Source: Apricaphanius iberus
Lineage: Eukaryota > Chordata > Actinopteri > Cyprinodontiformes > Aphaniidae
Direction: 5' to 3'
Assembly: GCA_028564705.1 (NCBI GenBank)
Contig: JAPXFQ010002467.1
Coordinates: 310,001-374,000, forward strand
Length of the DNA stretch: 64,000 nucleotides
Below the pieces are notes generated by a model that was not told where the DNA came from, did no database searches, and saw only the letters and a list, made by a program, of their open reading frames with translations. Made by a program: the position numbers and the translations under genes. Shown here piece by piece: positions 1-14,846 of this stretch (positions are counted from its first letter, which is position 1; the number at the start of each line of letters is the position of its first letter).

Positions 1-2892
<2,892 letters not shown>

Positions 2893-3860
2893 AGAATGGC
2901 TCCTCTCTGAAACACTGACTGCCTCGATCTGTGAAAAGATGGCTTTCATACCCACAAAAAAATACATGCTTACAAATTATCAAAGGAAAATAAAATTTAA
3001 AGTTTGAAAAATATTAATTTATTTGCCCTCTGTTCACTTGTTGATGGCCGAGGGGTGCCATCTTGCTATTTAAGGAGCGCCATCACACCTACCTTTTTAT
3101 AAACCTTTTTTTGTAACCCTCATGTAATCGTAATTATTTCTGAAGGTTCAACATGAGTGTTTGCTTAAAAGGAAATTATGTAACCGTTTTCTAATCAACA
3201 GCCTCTTTTTTTTCTGTCTTTAATGCACCTGTTGGCACGTCTAATGGAGGCATAAACTGTGATCTTTAAATTATTTGAGATTAATTTGATACCAGTTATT
3301 ATTGTTATAACATTACACTGCTTTGGTGCCATTTAACGATTTGAGCAGGTTAGAATGCGGAGGCAAATTTACTGCGTATTCTGACGCAAACATGAAGTTG
3401 AGGAAAAAAAGAAGAGAATTGTCTGTAAGATGCTGAGCGACGAGATGCGGAGATCCCTTCCACGGACTGACTGACTGAACGGGAGGAGAGGAGCTCTTGC
3501 TTTCTGAAACATTTAGAAGCGTTTACGTTAAACTGTGCCACTTCGAAGCCTCACTCTTAAATTGTGATCAGTTAAATGTATTAATGGTGCCAACACAACT
3601 CAAGAATCAGAAGGCTTTAAAACGTTTTGAGGAAAGAAAAGAGCAGGGCGTTTGGAGGATAAGGAACAGACTGACATGTTGATCAACCATCTGAGTCCTG
3701 CAGATTATGAAGCATTCACCGTCCAGTCCAACATTGGTTTAGCAGCATCTTTGTGTCCAATTGCAGCCTGGCTGTCCAGACTGTTGTAGCTGAACAAGAA
3801 GTGAAAGTTGGTTTGTTTCTATGTAAAGAGGTAAAAAAATAAATAAAAGGGCAGAGTGAT
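2893..3860 (+). other. gnaq: gnaq 3' UTR (limit uncertain)
   Basis: Non-coding sequence after the gnaq stop. Candidate poly(A) signals AATAAA occur at 2989-2994 and in the cluster near 3838-3848. Mammalian GNAQ has long 3' UTRs, so the transcript may extend beyond this. No ORF of interest was seen. Confidence 0.5.
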
Positions 3861-4048
3861 GATGTGCAGTTTGTACCAAAGTAAAGCCCGTCTTGTTTGT
3901 AATTGGCACCTCTTTACATGTGATTCTCAATTTACTTTAGAGTATTATTTTTTTTTTCCTACAACATAAGCCTGTAATTTCCATTTATTGAGGCGTAGTG
4001 CAATTATGAATGCTATAATCATTGTACATAAATCTCACTTTCTCTTGA

Positions 4049-4050
4049 TA

Positions 4051-4087
<37 letters not shown>
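4049..4087. repeat. (TA)n microsatellite
   Basis: TA/TG dinucleotide run downstream of gnaq. Confidence 0.9.
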
Positions 4088-4092
<5 letters not shown>

Positions 4093-7000
4093 CAGCATCT
4101 TTGTTGGCTTTGTAACCATTACTTTTTTGGGGCAGATTGAATGTGCTGTATTGGAAATATGTAACTAATCGTAATGTATGTCTAATGGCTAATTGATTTT
4201 TTGAAAGAGGAAAAAGTTATTTACATGTTCTGTTTTTGCTTTCATTCATTTGCCAGATGTAAATTTTTGTGTTACGTCACGTTTATTTCTCATTAAGGAA
4301 ACCTTGTTAACTTTCAGAATCTGGGACAGTTGGATCAGATCAGTACTAATCGAAGTCGTTCCCTTAAATTTACTCTTTTTTTTTCAACCTAAATCAAATC
4401 TACACAACTAATTCTAACATTCAAGCTCTTTTAGCATGGTTTAGAACGTAGTGCTGTTTTTCATAATGCTAAACTCTTTGATTATGAAACATCAATAAGC
4501 TTTGGAGCCTACCCTGCATGTGCTGTGGTCCTGAACACTTCCTACCCTTTCACCCCCATAGGCAACATAATTCATGGCTTCAGTACAGTAGAATCAAGCT
4601 GAGAAGGCGGGCTGGAGAACTGTTAAGTTTAAGCAGTTTTGAAGATGATTAAATATGTTTGGGGGGGGGGGGGGACTTCCCTTCATATTAATGTACGAAA
4701 ACTCAAAAAAGTAAGTAGAATGAACCGTTTATTGGTTCTTTTTAAACTCACCACCTTTTTTTCATCTTGGTTGCCACAGTTTCATTACAATGTACAGTAT
4801 TATGTCAGATTATTTTTTATTATTTATAAAACGACAGAAAAATTGCGTTCACGTGTACATTTTGCCTGATATTAAGCTGTGCCTCAAAGTCTCACAAAGG
4901 CTTTTTTTTTTTTAAGTGAGAAGTGAAGCCAATGATGCCCTGTTATAAATTTTGTTTTCTTCCGTATGTTGTGGGAAGCCCTGGGAACAGCTCTGACGTG
5001 TAGCTCATGTGGCATAACAGCAGGACATTATAAGCACATCATGAACGAACTGAAATCTTTCTCTGGTCATTTCTGTTGCAATCGATTCATGTCTTAAATG
5101 TTTCTACCACAGTGCATTACGATGCATTGAAATGCCTGGCACAGATGAAAACAGCATGGACGTATGCAGAATTAGGTTGTTTTTTTAATTTTTTTTATAC
5201 ACATATATTGCCACATTCTACCACATTAATTTTGACCTCTAGTTGCCACTTCATCAGGTAAAAAGCATGTTTTTCTGGAATGTTTTGGATGCTTTAAAAA
5301 CACAATTGCCAGCCCCAATCTAGTATTCAGCACCCTTTTACATTTCCTGGCACACAATGTCTTATTTCAGAAGCTCAACATCAAACTGAAAGAAAATGGC
5401 TGCAGACATTATTTTTAACTTCCCTTGCCCTCTTCATTGTGCATTGTGAGAGGATAAGTTTTTCCAGCCTTGATTTTCACAGTTCCTGCTGCTTTAAGCT
5501 TTTTAAGTATTGCAGATCAGGTTTAGGTTGGTATTTATTCTCCTATGCTGTCTTCTGAAAATCAACACACTGCCTTATTTGAAGGGTATGTTTGATTGTC
5601 TTTCCCATTTTGGAGAGTGGCTATGTGAACCTGTCATGTCGTATTAATACCCTAGATGAACCAATTAAAAGTTCCTGAAGAGTCTTGAAAATTAAAGGAA
5701 AATTGTGCAGTTGCATTTATTTAATAGGAATTGCAATTGTTTTTATGTAAGAAAAAAATATTTAAAACATTTTCAATCAACTTACAGATTTATTTATGAA
5801 AAATGAGACAGGTATCTATAAATTTAATACTAAAAAATGAAATAATTTAGAATGTACTTTTATAAATGGGATACTAAAAATGGTTTATATCCTCAGTAAT
5901 CAATAGGAAAATCTTAATATCCCAGCAATCAGACACTTCTTTTTGTATGTTTCAATCATTTTAACACTTTATCTTTGTGGATAAGTTCTGAGTCTAATGT
6001 GGGAGCCCCCCACCACCATCACCCTAATCTTTAGCTCCTTCCAAAGATTCTCTGATCAGATTCAGAGTCTGGCTTCTGGCTGTGATTTTGCCAAAGCTTC
6101 AAAATTACTTCAGTCAGAAGTGACGTTTTGGGACATTAAAAAACCAAAGCTGAATTGGACAGTGGTATGAATAATTCTGGATTTAATTTTATATTAAACA
6201 TTTCTTGATGTCAGATTTGTTTTTGCTCTTCTGCATAAATGTACGCAGACTGAAGGGAAGATTTAAAATAAGGTTAGCAGTGTGAGATCATGCTACTACA
6301 CAGCTTCACCAGGAGTAGCAATAAGTATGTTGGGTTCTGCAGGTAGTGTTTGCAGTGCTGCAGATTGTGCACACTTCTATATGTGGGGAGATGCTCTGAA
6401 GCTGGTGTCTAGATTGCTCTTGTCAGTGCTGCCGATTCCTTATGAAGAAAATCAGGAACTTGTGTCGCTGGTCTTGTAAAGTGGCCGTATATATGCTTTC
6501 CTCTTACTTGAAGGAAAAAACTATACAGATGCTGGATCCGAGCAGAGGCGACAACATGACCTTACCTGAGCCCTGACGGATCACAAGGATGGCGTACAAC
6601 TCAACTGTCTCGGCTCTGTTGATGTATTACACTATCATAAAGTATATTGCAACAAAACTGGATTGTTCTTGTGAAACTGTAAAGTCTGATTGAAGTCTGT
6701 GATCAATATGAGCGACCTCTTGATGTTCACATTCTGAGCAGGTTTCTCCTTTGTATGGATTTCCTTTTCCCTTTAAGCAAGCAGCTGGCGCAGACTTCAT
6801 GTCTTTGGTGGTCTCTACTGTTCCGATTTCCTGCAGTATGTTTTAAAGCAGGTCCATGTGTTGAGGACTGTTTGATTAAAGAGAAGTTCTCATAAACTGC
6901 TAGGAAATTCCCGTGTCAGACATTTCTTTCGGTTTCTTTCAGCTGGGGGGTTCTTCTTGGATATGCAGTTGAAGGATAAATTTCGATTTGGTGTTATGGT

Positions 7001-7235
7001 TTTCTGTTTCCATTAAAACAAATTTTAGTTGACGTCTGGTTCATGATCTGGTCCTTTACCTCCTGCAGTTCTTCTTCTTGAAGTGTAAGGTTTCCTATTC
7101 AACAGAAATATTGAACTTGGTTGAAAAACAAGTTTATTAAAATAGCTAAAGTTGAAAGTTGAAGCTGAAGGTTGACAAACATCATCTGTGAATGTTACTG
7201 AGGATTATGTATGATAACACTGCTCTTTGTTTATT
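4088..7235. other. Gene-poor spacer between gnaq and gna14
   Basis: AT-rich non-coding sequence with a G run at about 4660-4674 and several poly-T tracts. Short ORFs here are at most 76 residues and show no recognisable motif. Part of it may belong to a long gnaq 3' UTR. Nothing else is supported. Confidence 0.5.
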
Positions 7236-7239
7236 TCAG

Positions 7240-7445
7240 TTTTATTACCTCCACCAAAGGGGGGTATGTTTTCCCTGAGATTTGCTTGTCTGTTAGCAAC
7301 ATAACTCAAAAAGGTGTTGATGGATTTGGGTTAAAATTTCAGGATCTGTCCGCAGTGGGACCTGGAAGAACTGATTAAATTTTGGGGGTGAACTGGATCC
7401 CCTAAACTGCTTCAGCGGAGGTCTGCACTCTATGAGTGCTTTGAT
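7240..7445. repeat. Dispersed fish repeat, class uncertain
   Basis: It starts with TTACCTCCACCAAAGG and ends near GGAGGTCTGCACTCTATGAG. I recognise this combination from an abundant dispersed repeat of fish genomes (cctccgccaaggagg ... ggaggtctgcgctct). I cannot assign it firmly to a SINE, LINE tail or MITE without a repeat library. Confidence 0.45.
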
Positions 7446-8484
7446 AAATTTCCAGTCTATCAATGATCTACACCTGATTCAACTCACTTCCTACATCTGC
7501 TAAGCAGATTATCTTAAATTCACATTTTTGGACTGTGGGAGGAAGCCAGAAAAAGGTGACAAAGGTACTTTGCCTTCAGGGATCAAAACTTGTACGTGTC
7601 TTGATGTTTTCTTGATCACTATTTCCTCAGGATATCTTGAGGTTACTCAATGTAATTCTTTGGGCTTTGGCTGCTTCCTCATACTTTAAACACAGCACCC
7701 AAGCCCTTCTTTAGAGAGTTTGTTGTGTTAATCCACTAAACACTGGTCTGTCAACGAATCAGAAGGGGGAATTATCTCAAGGGATGAGCCCATTTTGTCT
7801 AGATGTAACAAATTACCCCTACACCTTAAAATCATTCAACCTCCATGGTAAATCAAGCTGTCTGTCTAAATGTAACCGTGTTTGGGTGTATGCCTTAAAT
7901 CTGTTGTCCTCAAACTGGGGTCCGCGAAACACACAGGAAGACCTGAGGACTTTTTAAAGTTGAGCTGATTACCACAATGGGCAAATATTTTAGTCTGTTA
8001 ACTTCATTAAGTAATGCAAAAGCCAAACTTGCTAAAATTAGAAAGTATGACAACTATCTTGAGTTTGGCTCAGCGTAATATATGTTGTGTGTCTGACCAG
8101 AAGAACATCTCTTGGACTTGTGCTGTGATAGATCATTGAAGGCCAAATTCCAACAGGCAAGGCTTGCAAACCTTTGGGCCCTCCTCTCGCATGAATATGC
8201 TGAACTGACTGCTAAGGCTATGCAAATATTGCATAGAAATAGAAAAGTTATACAAACATAACAAAGGTCCTAAATGTTCCTGTAGATGTAGTTGGAAGCA
8301 TTGTTTATAAGTTTAAAGTTAAAGAAACAGTGGCTACGCTGATAGGGAAGAAAATCTATTAATGGCTGCCACCAGATTCCTGAAGAGGTAGGCGGTAAAA
8401 TCCCTCCACAAACTGCAAAAGACCCAGAGGAAGACATGCTCTCAGTTTCCTTACTAAGACACTTATGGAAAAGTCCCATGGGCT
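7446..8484. other. Intergenic stretch with a possible hAT terminus
   Basis: No gene is seen. At about 7905-7927 the sequence TCCTCAAACTGGGGTCCGCG resembles the terminus of Charlie-type hAT transposons. No matching second terminus or target duplication was found, so this is weak. Confidence 0.3.
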
Positions 8485-8485
8485 T

Positions 8486-8925
8486 CTTCATATGGGAACA
8501 CATGTTATCCCATGTGGTACATGGTAAACCACATGTGTAGCACACATGGAATTCACATGTTTCGTTTTAAATGGGTTTCAAATATTTTTTCACATGGGAA
8601 TCACACATATTTCACATGGGTTTCACACATTTTTACACACGTAGATGTCATATGGGAAATAACATGTTGCACGTGTGGTTTCCATGTTATCCCATGGGCT
8701 TCACAAGAGAATATCCATGGGTTTTACAAATTATTACCGCTCGCAAAAATGTTCCAAATTCACATGGGAAATGTGTGCAAAACACAGGTGGTCACATGTT
8801 TTTCCCACATGTCCCGTTTTTTAACATGTTTTCACATGTGTACAGTATTTCGCATGGGTCAAAAAATGTCACATGTGATTACATATGATCTTGCCCATGT
8901 GAACCCATGTGCTTTTTCCATAAAG
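8486..8925. repeat. Cluster of CACATG/CATGTG quasi-palindromes
   Basis: Roughly 25 occurrences of CACATG, CATGTG, CCATGGG or ACATGT fall within about 440 bp, spaced 10-25 bp apart and separated by T-rich linkers. Neighbouring sequence lacks this density. It looks like a degenerate tandem or palindromic repeat; the frames across it do not resemble a protein. Every CACATG is also formally an E-box core (CANNTG). Confidence 0.7.
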
Positions 8926-8969
8926 GGGCTCATACTAAACCTTGATGTGCTCAATGCCTGAACGCCAAG

Positions 8970-9500
8970 GTTCATCAAGATTCGTGATGTGGGTACAGAG
9001 TCCTGACTTGATTCACTTTTCAGGGACTTGTGACTTGACTTGATCAGCATGATAATGACTTGTACGTGGACTTGGACTCCAACATGATAAATTGCTATTG
9101 TTGGAATTAGTATGTAGTCGATGTTAATGTTAGGTTGTTATATTAGATCAGAGTACAAATTTAATTACTTCCCAAAACCTTTTTAAGTGAAATGTTGATT
9201 ATTTATTGTTTTGAAATTCATTTGAAGCATTTTTTATTGTTTTGTACATGCAACTATTTTAGATTTTCTATGGGGACATTTGATATAATTTATTTTAAAA
9301 TAAAGTAAAACATGTATGTCTGTCATTGTTTTAGTCATAGAATCTACACCCTTCTCTCCTATTTTTGACTTGCAGACAGGTTATACTGACTTGAATTGGA
9401 CTTGGTCAGTAGGACCTAGTGACTTTGACTAATCCTATGGGACTATGACTTGCACTTGGACTGGAAGACTTAGGACTTGAGTGTGACTTGGACTTGAGAG
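8970..9500. repeat. Interrupted ACTTGG/GACTTG-rich tract
   Basis: Imperfect iterations of GTGACTTG, GACTTGG and ACTTGTAC occur at about 8990-9090 and again at 9365-9500, separated by about 275 bp of unrelated AT-rich sequence. This looks like a degenerate dispersed or satellite-like repeat. Confidence 0.5.
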
Positions 9501-10480
9501 ACGCTGACATGACTGCAACACTGGTGGGGAACAGTTGGGAACTTTTGCATCAGCAGTATGTCTGGAGGTGGAAGAATGAAAAAAACGTAATGCCTGTAGT
9601 GAAGCGACCACTGAGCAATATTTCTATTGTTGTCTCTGGTAAAAGAAATACAACAGCAGGAGTCAATATCCTGGATGAATGTTAGTCACACGAACTGTAA
9701 GGTTTGATTTTGAAATACTGAAATAGATTGAATAAACTTTTCAACGATATCCTATTTTATTTGTGTTAAAAACCCTGAGAGTTTAAGTTTCTTATTTTTT
9801 TATCGTAAATTGCGCAGTGTGGTAAAAGTTGTTTCTCAGTGCGCCTTCATTTCCTTGGTTTCTCCAGCCTGACCCCTAGCGGGTGTTTGAAGACGATCAG
9901 TGGTGCTGAGCCACTTTCCCTTTCCTCCCCTACTTTGCAGTGAATGTATGGAGTATAATCTACTCCTCTGTGTCTCTTTGGGTGAGTTTAAGGCTGGATG
10001 CCGCTCCAAGCATGCTGGATCTATGTTGTCACTACAGAGCACCATGAGGTGTCCATGCCGTGGACAGGTGAAAGTCTGCCGCCTGTGAAGGCTTACTTCC
10101 CATTTATCCTCTTCTATTTGTGGCCAGTGCCACGCCCTCCTGAATGGACAGGAAAAAAGTTCACCAACCATCTCTGTGGTTCAGACCAACTGCTGCACTT
10201 TGTCCTCAAGAGCATAAAACAAGGAGCTCCTCAATGAGAAGGATTTTCTGTTTTATCCACTGAATATAAACGCAGCTGGGAGAACAAGGACATTTCTCAA
10301 CTGATTTTTGTTGTTGTTGTTTCTTTATTAATTTTTAATTATTATTGCAAAGGATAAAATCTTTTCGTTTTGATGGTGCTCGACACTCCTTCTCGCTAGA
10401 AACTGTGAGCTGTGTCCCATTTCTTTTTCTGATTCAAACATCCCACATCTTTTTTTTTTATTATTTATCCCCCCTCCTGC
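9501..10480. other. Upstream flank of gna14
   Basis: The region 9840-10240 is less AT-rich and carries overlapping short ORFs on both strands (up to 111 residues). None has a recognisable motif or in-phase splice partner. A pyrimidine-rich tract ending in CCGCAG at about 10475-10492 could be a splice acceptor, so a non-coding first exon of gna14 may lie upstream. Confidence 0.35.
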
Positions 10481-10492
10481 TTTGACCGCAGA

Positions 10493-10534
10493 GGGTTCAT
10501 CACCATAGGGGCCTGCGGCTCACTGTTGGGGAGG
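10493..10534 (+). other. gna14: gna14 5' leader just before the start codon
   Basis: Short GC-richer leader. It contains an in-frame ATG at 10526 (adding MGR) that fits the family poorly. No TATA box was recognised. The leader may begin at a splice junction after CCGCAG. Confidence 0.4.
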
Positions 10535-13178
10535 ATGGCTGGGTGTTGTGTGTCGGCGGAGGACCGGGAGACCAGGAGGATCAATGACGCGATAGAGGAG
10601 CAGCTGCGGAGAGACAAGAAGGACTCCCGCAGGGAGCTGAAGCTGCTGCTGTTAGGTGAGCATCAACCAGATGAGAGCCTGGGGCTGAACCAGAACCTCT
10701 CACAGTTCTGACAGGAAATACTTCCAGGTCAGGAATAATCAATCTTCAGTCTACCACAGTTTAGCTGCGGGGGGGGAAAAAAGTATCAAACTGAAACATT
10801 TGTTCTATTTTCAGGCCTTGAACGTCCAGCCCGATCAGGGTTTAAAACGTGGAAATCATTGTTGACAGTTTTTCCTCTTTAAGTGGATTTAAGAAAATTT
10901 CCCCCTGGGTGTGACATACAGTCAGGGAATTATAAAACCTTTTAATTTGCCATTACCTCACTGCTTCCTAAACAAATTTGGACACGCTGGTTTTCATGGA
11001 AAGTATGGCTGAAGCCGGGGACCAATCCATGAAAACATATTTAAGCAGATTTCTGAAATTAACTTATTGAATCATCACACTTTTTAGGAAACAAAAGCTA
11101 TCATCAAAGTCACTGTCAGTCCTAAGCTGAACTGTGATTAACATCAGGCCTATATTATTATTTATGTGTAGCTGTACAGCTTGGCTATAAAACTCATTTC
11201 TGGCTCAGTTGTACTTTCTTGACGCAATTCGCTGTCAAAAACACTCGCGGTTGTGCGTATAAATTGTGCCATGGATTTTACGCAACACTGATTGTTTAAA
11301 TAATCGGTTTTCATTAGCTGATAAAACCGATAGAAGTAAACATACAGTAAAAGAAAATACATCTATTAATTTATAAAAAAATAAAATAAAATAAAAGCTT
11401 TTAAAGCTCCCACTGGTGGGATCTTTGTGTTGGAGGAATTGAGGTTTCACCACGGAAGGAAGTGTATAAACTTGGATGAGCTGTTATCTTTTCCTGGTGT
11501 GAACTTGACCAATATCCAACGAGAAAAAAAGTGAAGACTAACGAATAGCCAGTGTATAATTATTTTTGATAGAAATATAAAAATGTATAGCTATTATAAA
11601 TGTTTACAAATGTATGGAAAATATAAACTCATAAGTCTGAAATTTTTGTCTGTTCTATATTAAAAAGAAATTATTAGCTTGAGTCACTGAAATGCTAATA
11701 AACTTCATAAAGCTATTCCTACAATTCGACATGTTGATCTGTTAGCATCCACCATCAAGGTCAAGAAGATCCACTTGCTGGCAGCATAATAGCGTCACAA
11801 AGAAAACAGGCTTGTTGCATCAGTTTTGCTGCATTTTACTGCAGAGGTGTGGGAGCGACTGAGGGCCGCCGCAGCCCTGCTGATGCCGCTTTTCATGCTT
11901 AGTGTGGAGCCATAACTAGCTGCTGTGGGCGCACCTCATGCAAAACTCATGCAAATCCTGCCACGGAGCAGAACATGAACCACAAGTTAGCATCCACTGT
12001 TCGCTTGGAAAGGGTCAAACTCTTAACACAGATTGGTGCCCTTGACCACTGAAGAATAAAGGTTTAGACATCATAATATATCAGATTTTAGGTCAGCACA
12101 AAACAGGTTTGGCAGTCTAAAAATCTCCGTGTTAAGAAAGCTGATGAAGGAGTCAGAGAAGCTTTGTGAACAGGACAAACTGCTTTCAAGGAAAAACAAA
12201 CAAGCATAGGGTGACATCAGGTAAATTGGGCCGTTTGGTAAACTGAGTTACTTAAGGTTTGAGCTTGATTATTATTACTACATTTAGACCACTCCTCAGA
12301 TCAGATATTTGATGAAAATAAGAAGTGATCAAATTATGACTGTGATAAAAAATTGTATTTTCATTATTTAAACATTGTAATAGTTAATTTAGATATCAAA
12401 CACAGATACTAAATTATCTGCACTGCTCAGGATCTCGCCTGTATTTTGATTCGTTAAACTGGTCACTGACTAAGGGCTCCCAGTGGGTTTCATTAAGATG
12501 GTCACCATCACCCTTATACAGGCCTATAGAGAGGACGAGCAGAGTGAAGCAGAACAAAAACAACGCAATTATCTTTAAAGTAGTAGTTATTTTAGTGGTA
12601 TTGCATCTGAAAAAGCCAAAGGCCAAAAAGCCTACCTCTAATCCAACTGCTTATGAACTGTAGATCCTGGGCAACGCAAATAAAACATAACACAAGTAAC
12701 AAAGTGCATCTTACAAAAATGTCATTCAAAAACAGATATTGTTTTCTTCCTTGATGAAAATTTGTTTACAATACAGATTTTTTAAACGATATCATTAATG
12801 TTTTCTTAATTTATCTTTACATTTTAATGGCCTATTTTGATTTAAAATACCCTTTACACGATGATAGCAGCTCAAAACAGCACTGAAATAAAAACACAAT
12901 ATAAACTATGAAAAGTCAAACTCAACTATGCACCAAATTGGAAAACCATTTCGAGTGACTACCTGTTGAAGCTCAAGAGAATGCAAAGCTGTAATCAGAG
13001 CAAAGGGTGGCTACTTTGAGGAATCTAAAATATATAAAACATGTATTCAGTTATTTCACTCTTTTTGTTTAAGTACATACAGTAATTCCATGCATCATGT
13101 GTTCATTCATAGTTTTGATGCCCTTAATTGAGAATCTACAATGTAGTCATGAAAAGAAAGAAAACGCATATATATATA

Positions 13179-13234
<56 letters not shown>

Positions 13235-14803
13235 CACTACCGTTCAAAAGTTTGGGGTCACATTGAAATGTCCTTATTTTTGAAGGAAAAGCACTGTACT
13301 TTTCAATGAAGATAACTTTAAACTAGTCTTAACTTTAAAGAAACACACGCTATACATTGCTAATGTGGTAAATGACTATTCTAGCTGCAAATGTCTGGTT
13401 TTTGGTGCAATATCTACATAGGTGTATATGTGTTTGCTCATTGGCTCAGAAGGCTAATTGATGATTAGAAAACCCTTGTGCAATCATGTTCACACATCTG
13501 AAAACAGTTTAGCTCGGTACAGAAGCTACAAAACTGACCTTCCTTTGAGCAGATTGAGTTTCTGGAGCATCACATTTGTGGGGTCAATTAAACGCTCAAA
13601 ATGGCCAGAAAAAGAGAACTTTCATCTGAAACTCGACAGTCTATTCTTGTTCTTAGAAATGAAGGCTATTCCATGCGAGAAATTGCTAAGAAATTGAAGA
13701 TTTCCTACAACGGTGTGTACTACTCCCTTCAGAGGACAGCACAAACAGGCTCTAACCAGAGTAGAAAAAGAAGTGGGAGGCCGCGTTGCACAACTGAGCA
13801 AGAAGATAAGTACATTAGAGTCTCTAGTTTGAGAAACAGACGCCTCACAGGTCCCCAACTGGCATCTTCATTAAATAGTACCCGCAAAACACCAGTGTCA
13901 ACATCTACAGTGAAGAGGCGGCTGCGGGATTCTGGGCTTCAGGGCAGAGTGGCAAAGAAAAAGCCATATCTGAGACTGGCCAATAAAAGAAAAAGATTAA
14001 GATGGGCAAAAGAACACAGACATTGGACAGAGGAAGACTGGAAAAAAGTGCTGTGGACGGATGAATCCAAGTTTGAGGTGTTTGGATCACAAAGAAGAAC
14101 GTTTGTGAGACGCAGAACAACTGAAAAGATGCTGGAAGAATGCCTGACGCCATCTGTTAAGCATGGTGGAGGTAATGTGATGGTCTGGGGTTGCTTTGGT
14201 GCTGGTAAGGTGGGAGATTTGTACAGGGTAAAAGGGATTCTGAATAAGGAAGGCTATCACTCCATTTTGCAACGCCATGCCATACCCAGTGGACAGCGCT
14301 TGATTGGAGCCAATTTCATCCTACAACAGGACAATGACCCAAAACACACCTCGAAATTGTGCAAGAACTATTTAGAGAAGAAGCAGGCAGCTGGTATTCT
14401 ATCGGTAATGGAGTGGCCAGCGCAGTCACCAGATTTGAACCCCGTTGAGCTGTTGTGGGAGCAGCTTGACCGTATGGTACGCAAGAAGTGCCCATCCAAC
14501 CAATCCAAATTGTGGGAGCTGCTTCTAGAAGCGTGGGGTGCAATTTCTCCAGATTACCTCAACAAATTAACAGCTAGAATGCCAAAGGTCTGCAATGCTG
14601 TAATTGCTGCAAATGGAGGATTCTTTGATGAAAGCAAAGTTTGATGTAAAAACAATCTTATTTCAAATAAAAATCATTATTTCTAACCTTGTCAATGTCT
14701 TGACTCTATTTTTTATTCATTTCACAACGTATGGTGGTGAATAAGTGTGACTTTTCATGGAAAACACAAAATTGTTTGGGTGACCCCAAACTTTTGAACG
14801 GTA

Positions 14804-14846
<43 letters not shown>

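Noticed and set aside
8512..8961. 149- and 105-residue ORFs in the CACATG cluster
   Set aside because: They arise from the repeated motif (His-Met-Gly, Ser-His and similar) in two overlapping frames; no protein family is suggested.
9836..10237. Overlapping ORFs before gna14, considered as an upstream gene or exon
   Set aside because: No recognisable domain, no in-phase splice partner, and similar-length frames on both strands.
10526..10534. Upstream in-frame ATG of gna14 (adds MGR)
   Set aside because: Family N termini start MAGCC, with the cysteines right after the start; the ATG at 10535 fits.
13622..14543. Minus-strand ORFs of 63-82 residues across Intruder copy 1 (and plus-strand equivalents in copies 2 and 3)
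   Set aside because: Shadows of the transposase frame; identical sets appear in every copy and carry no motif.
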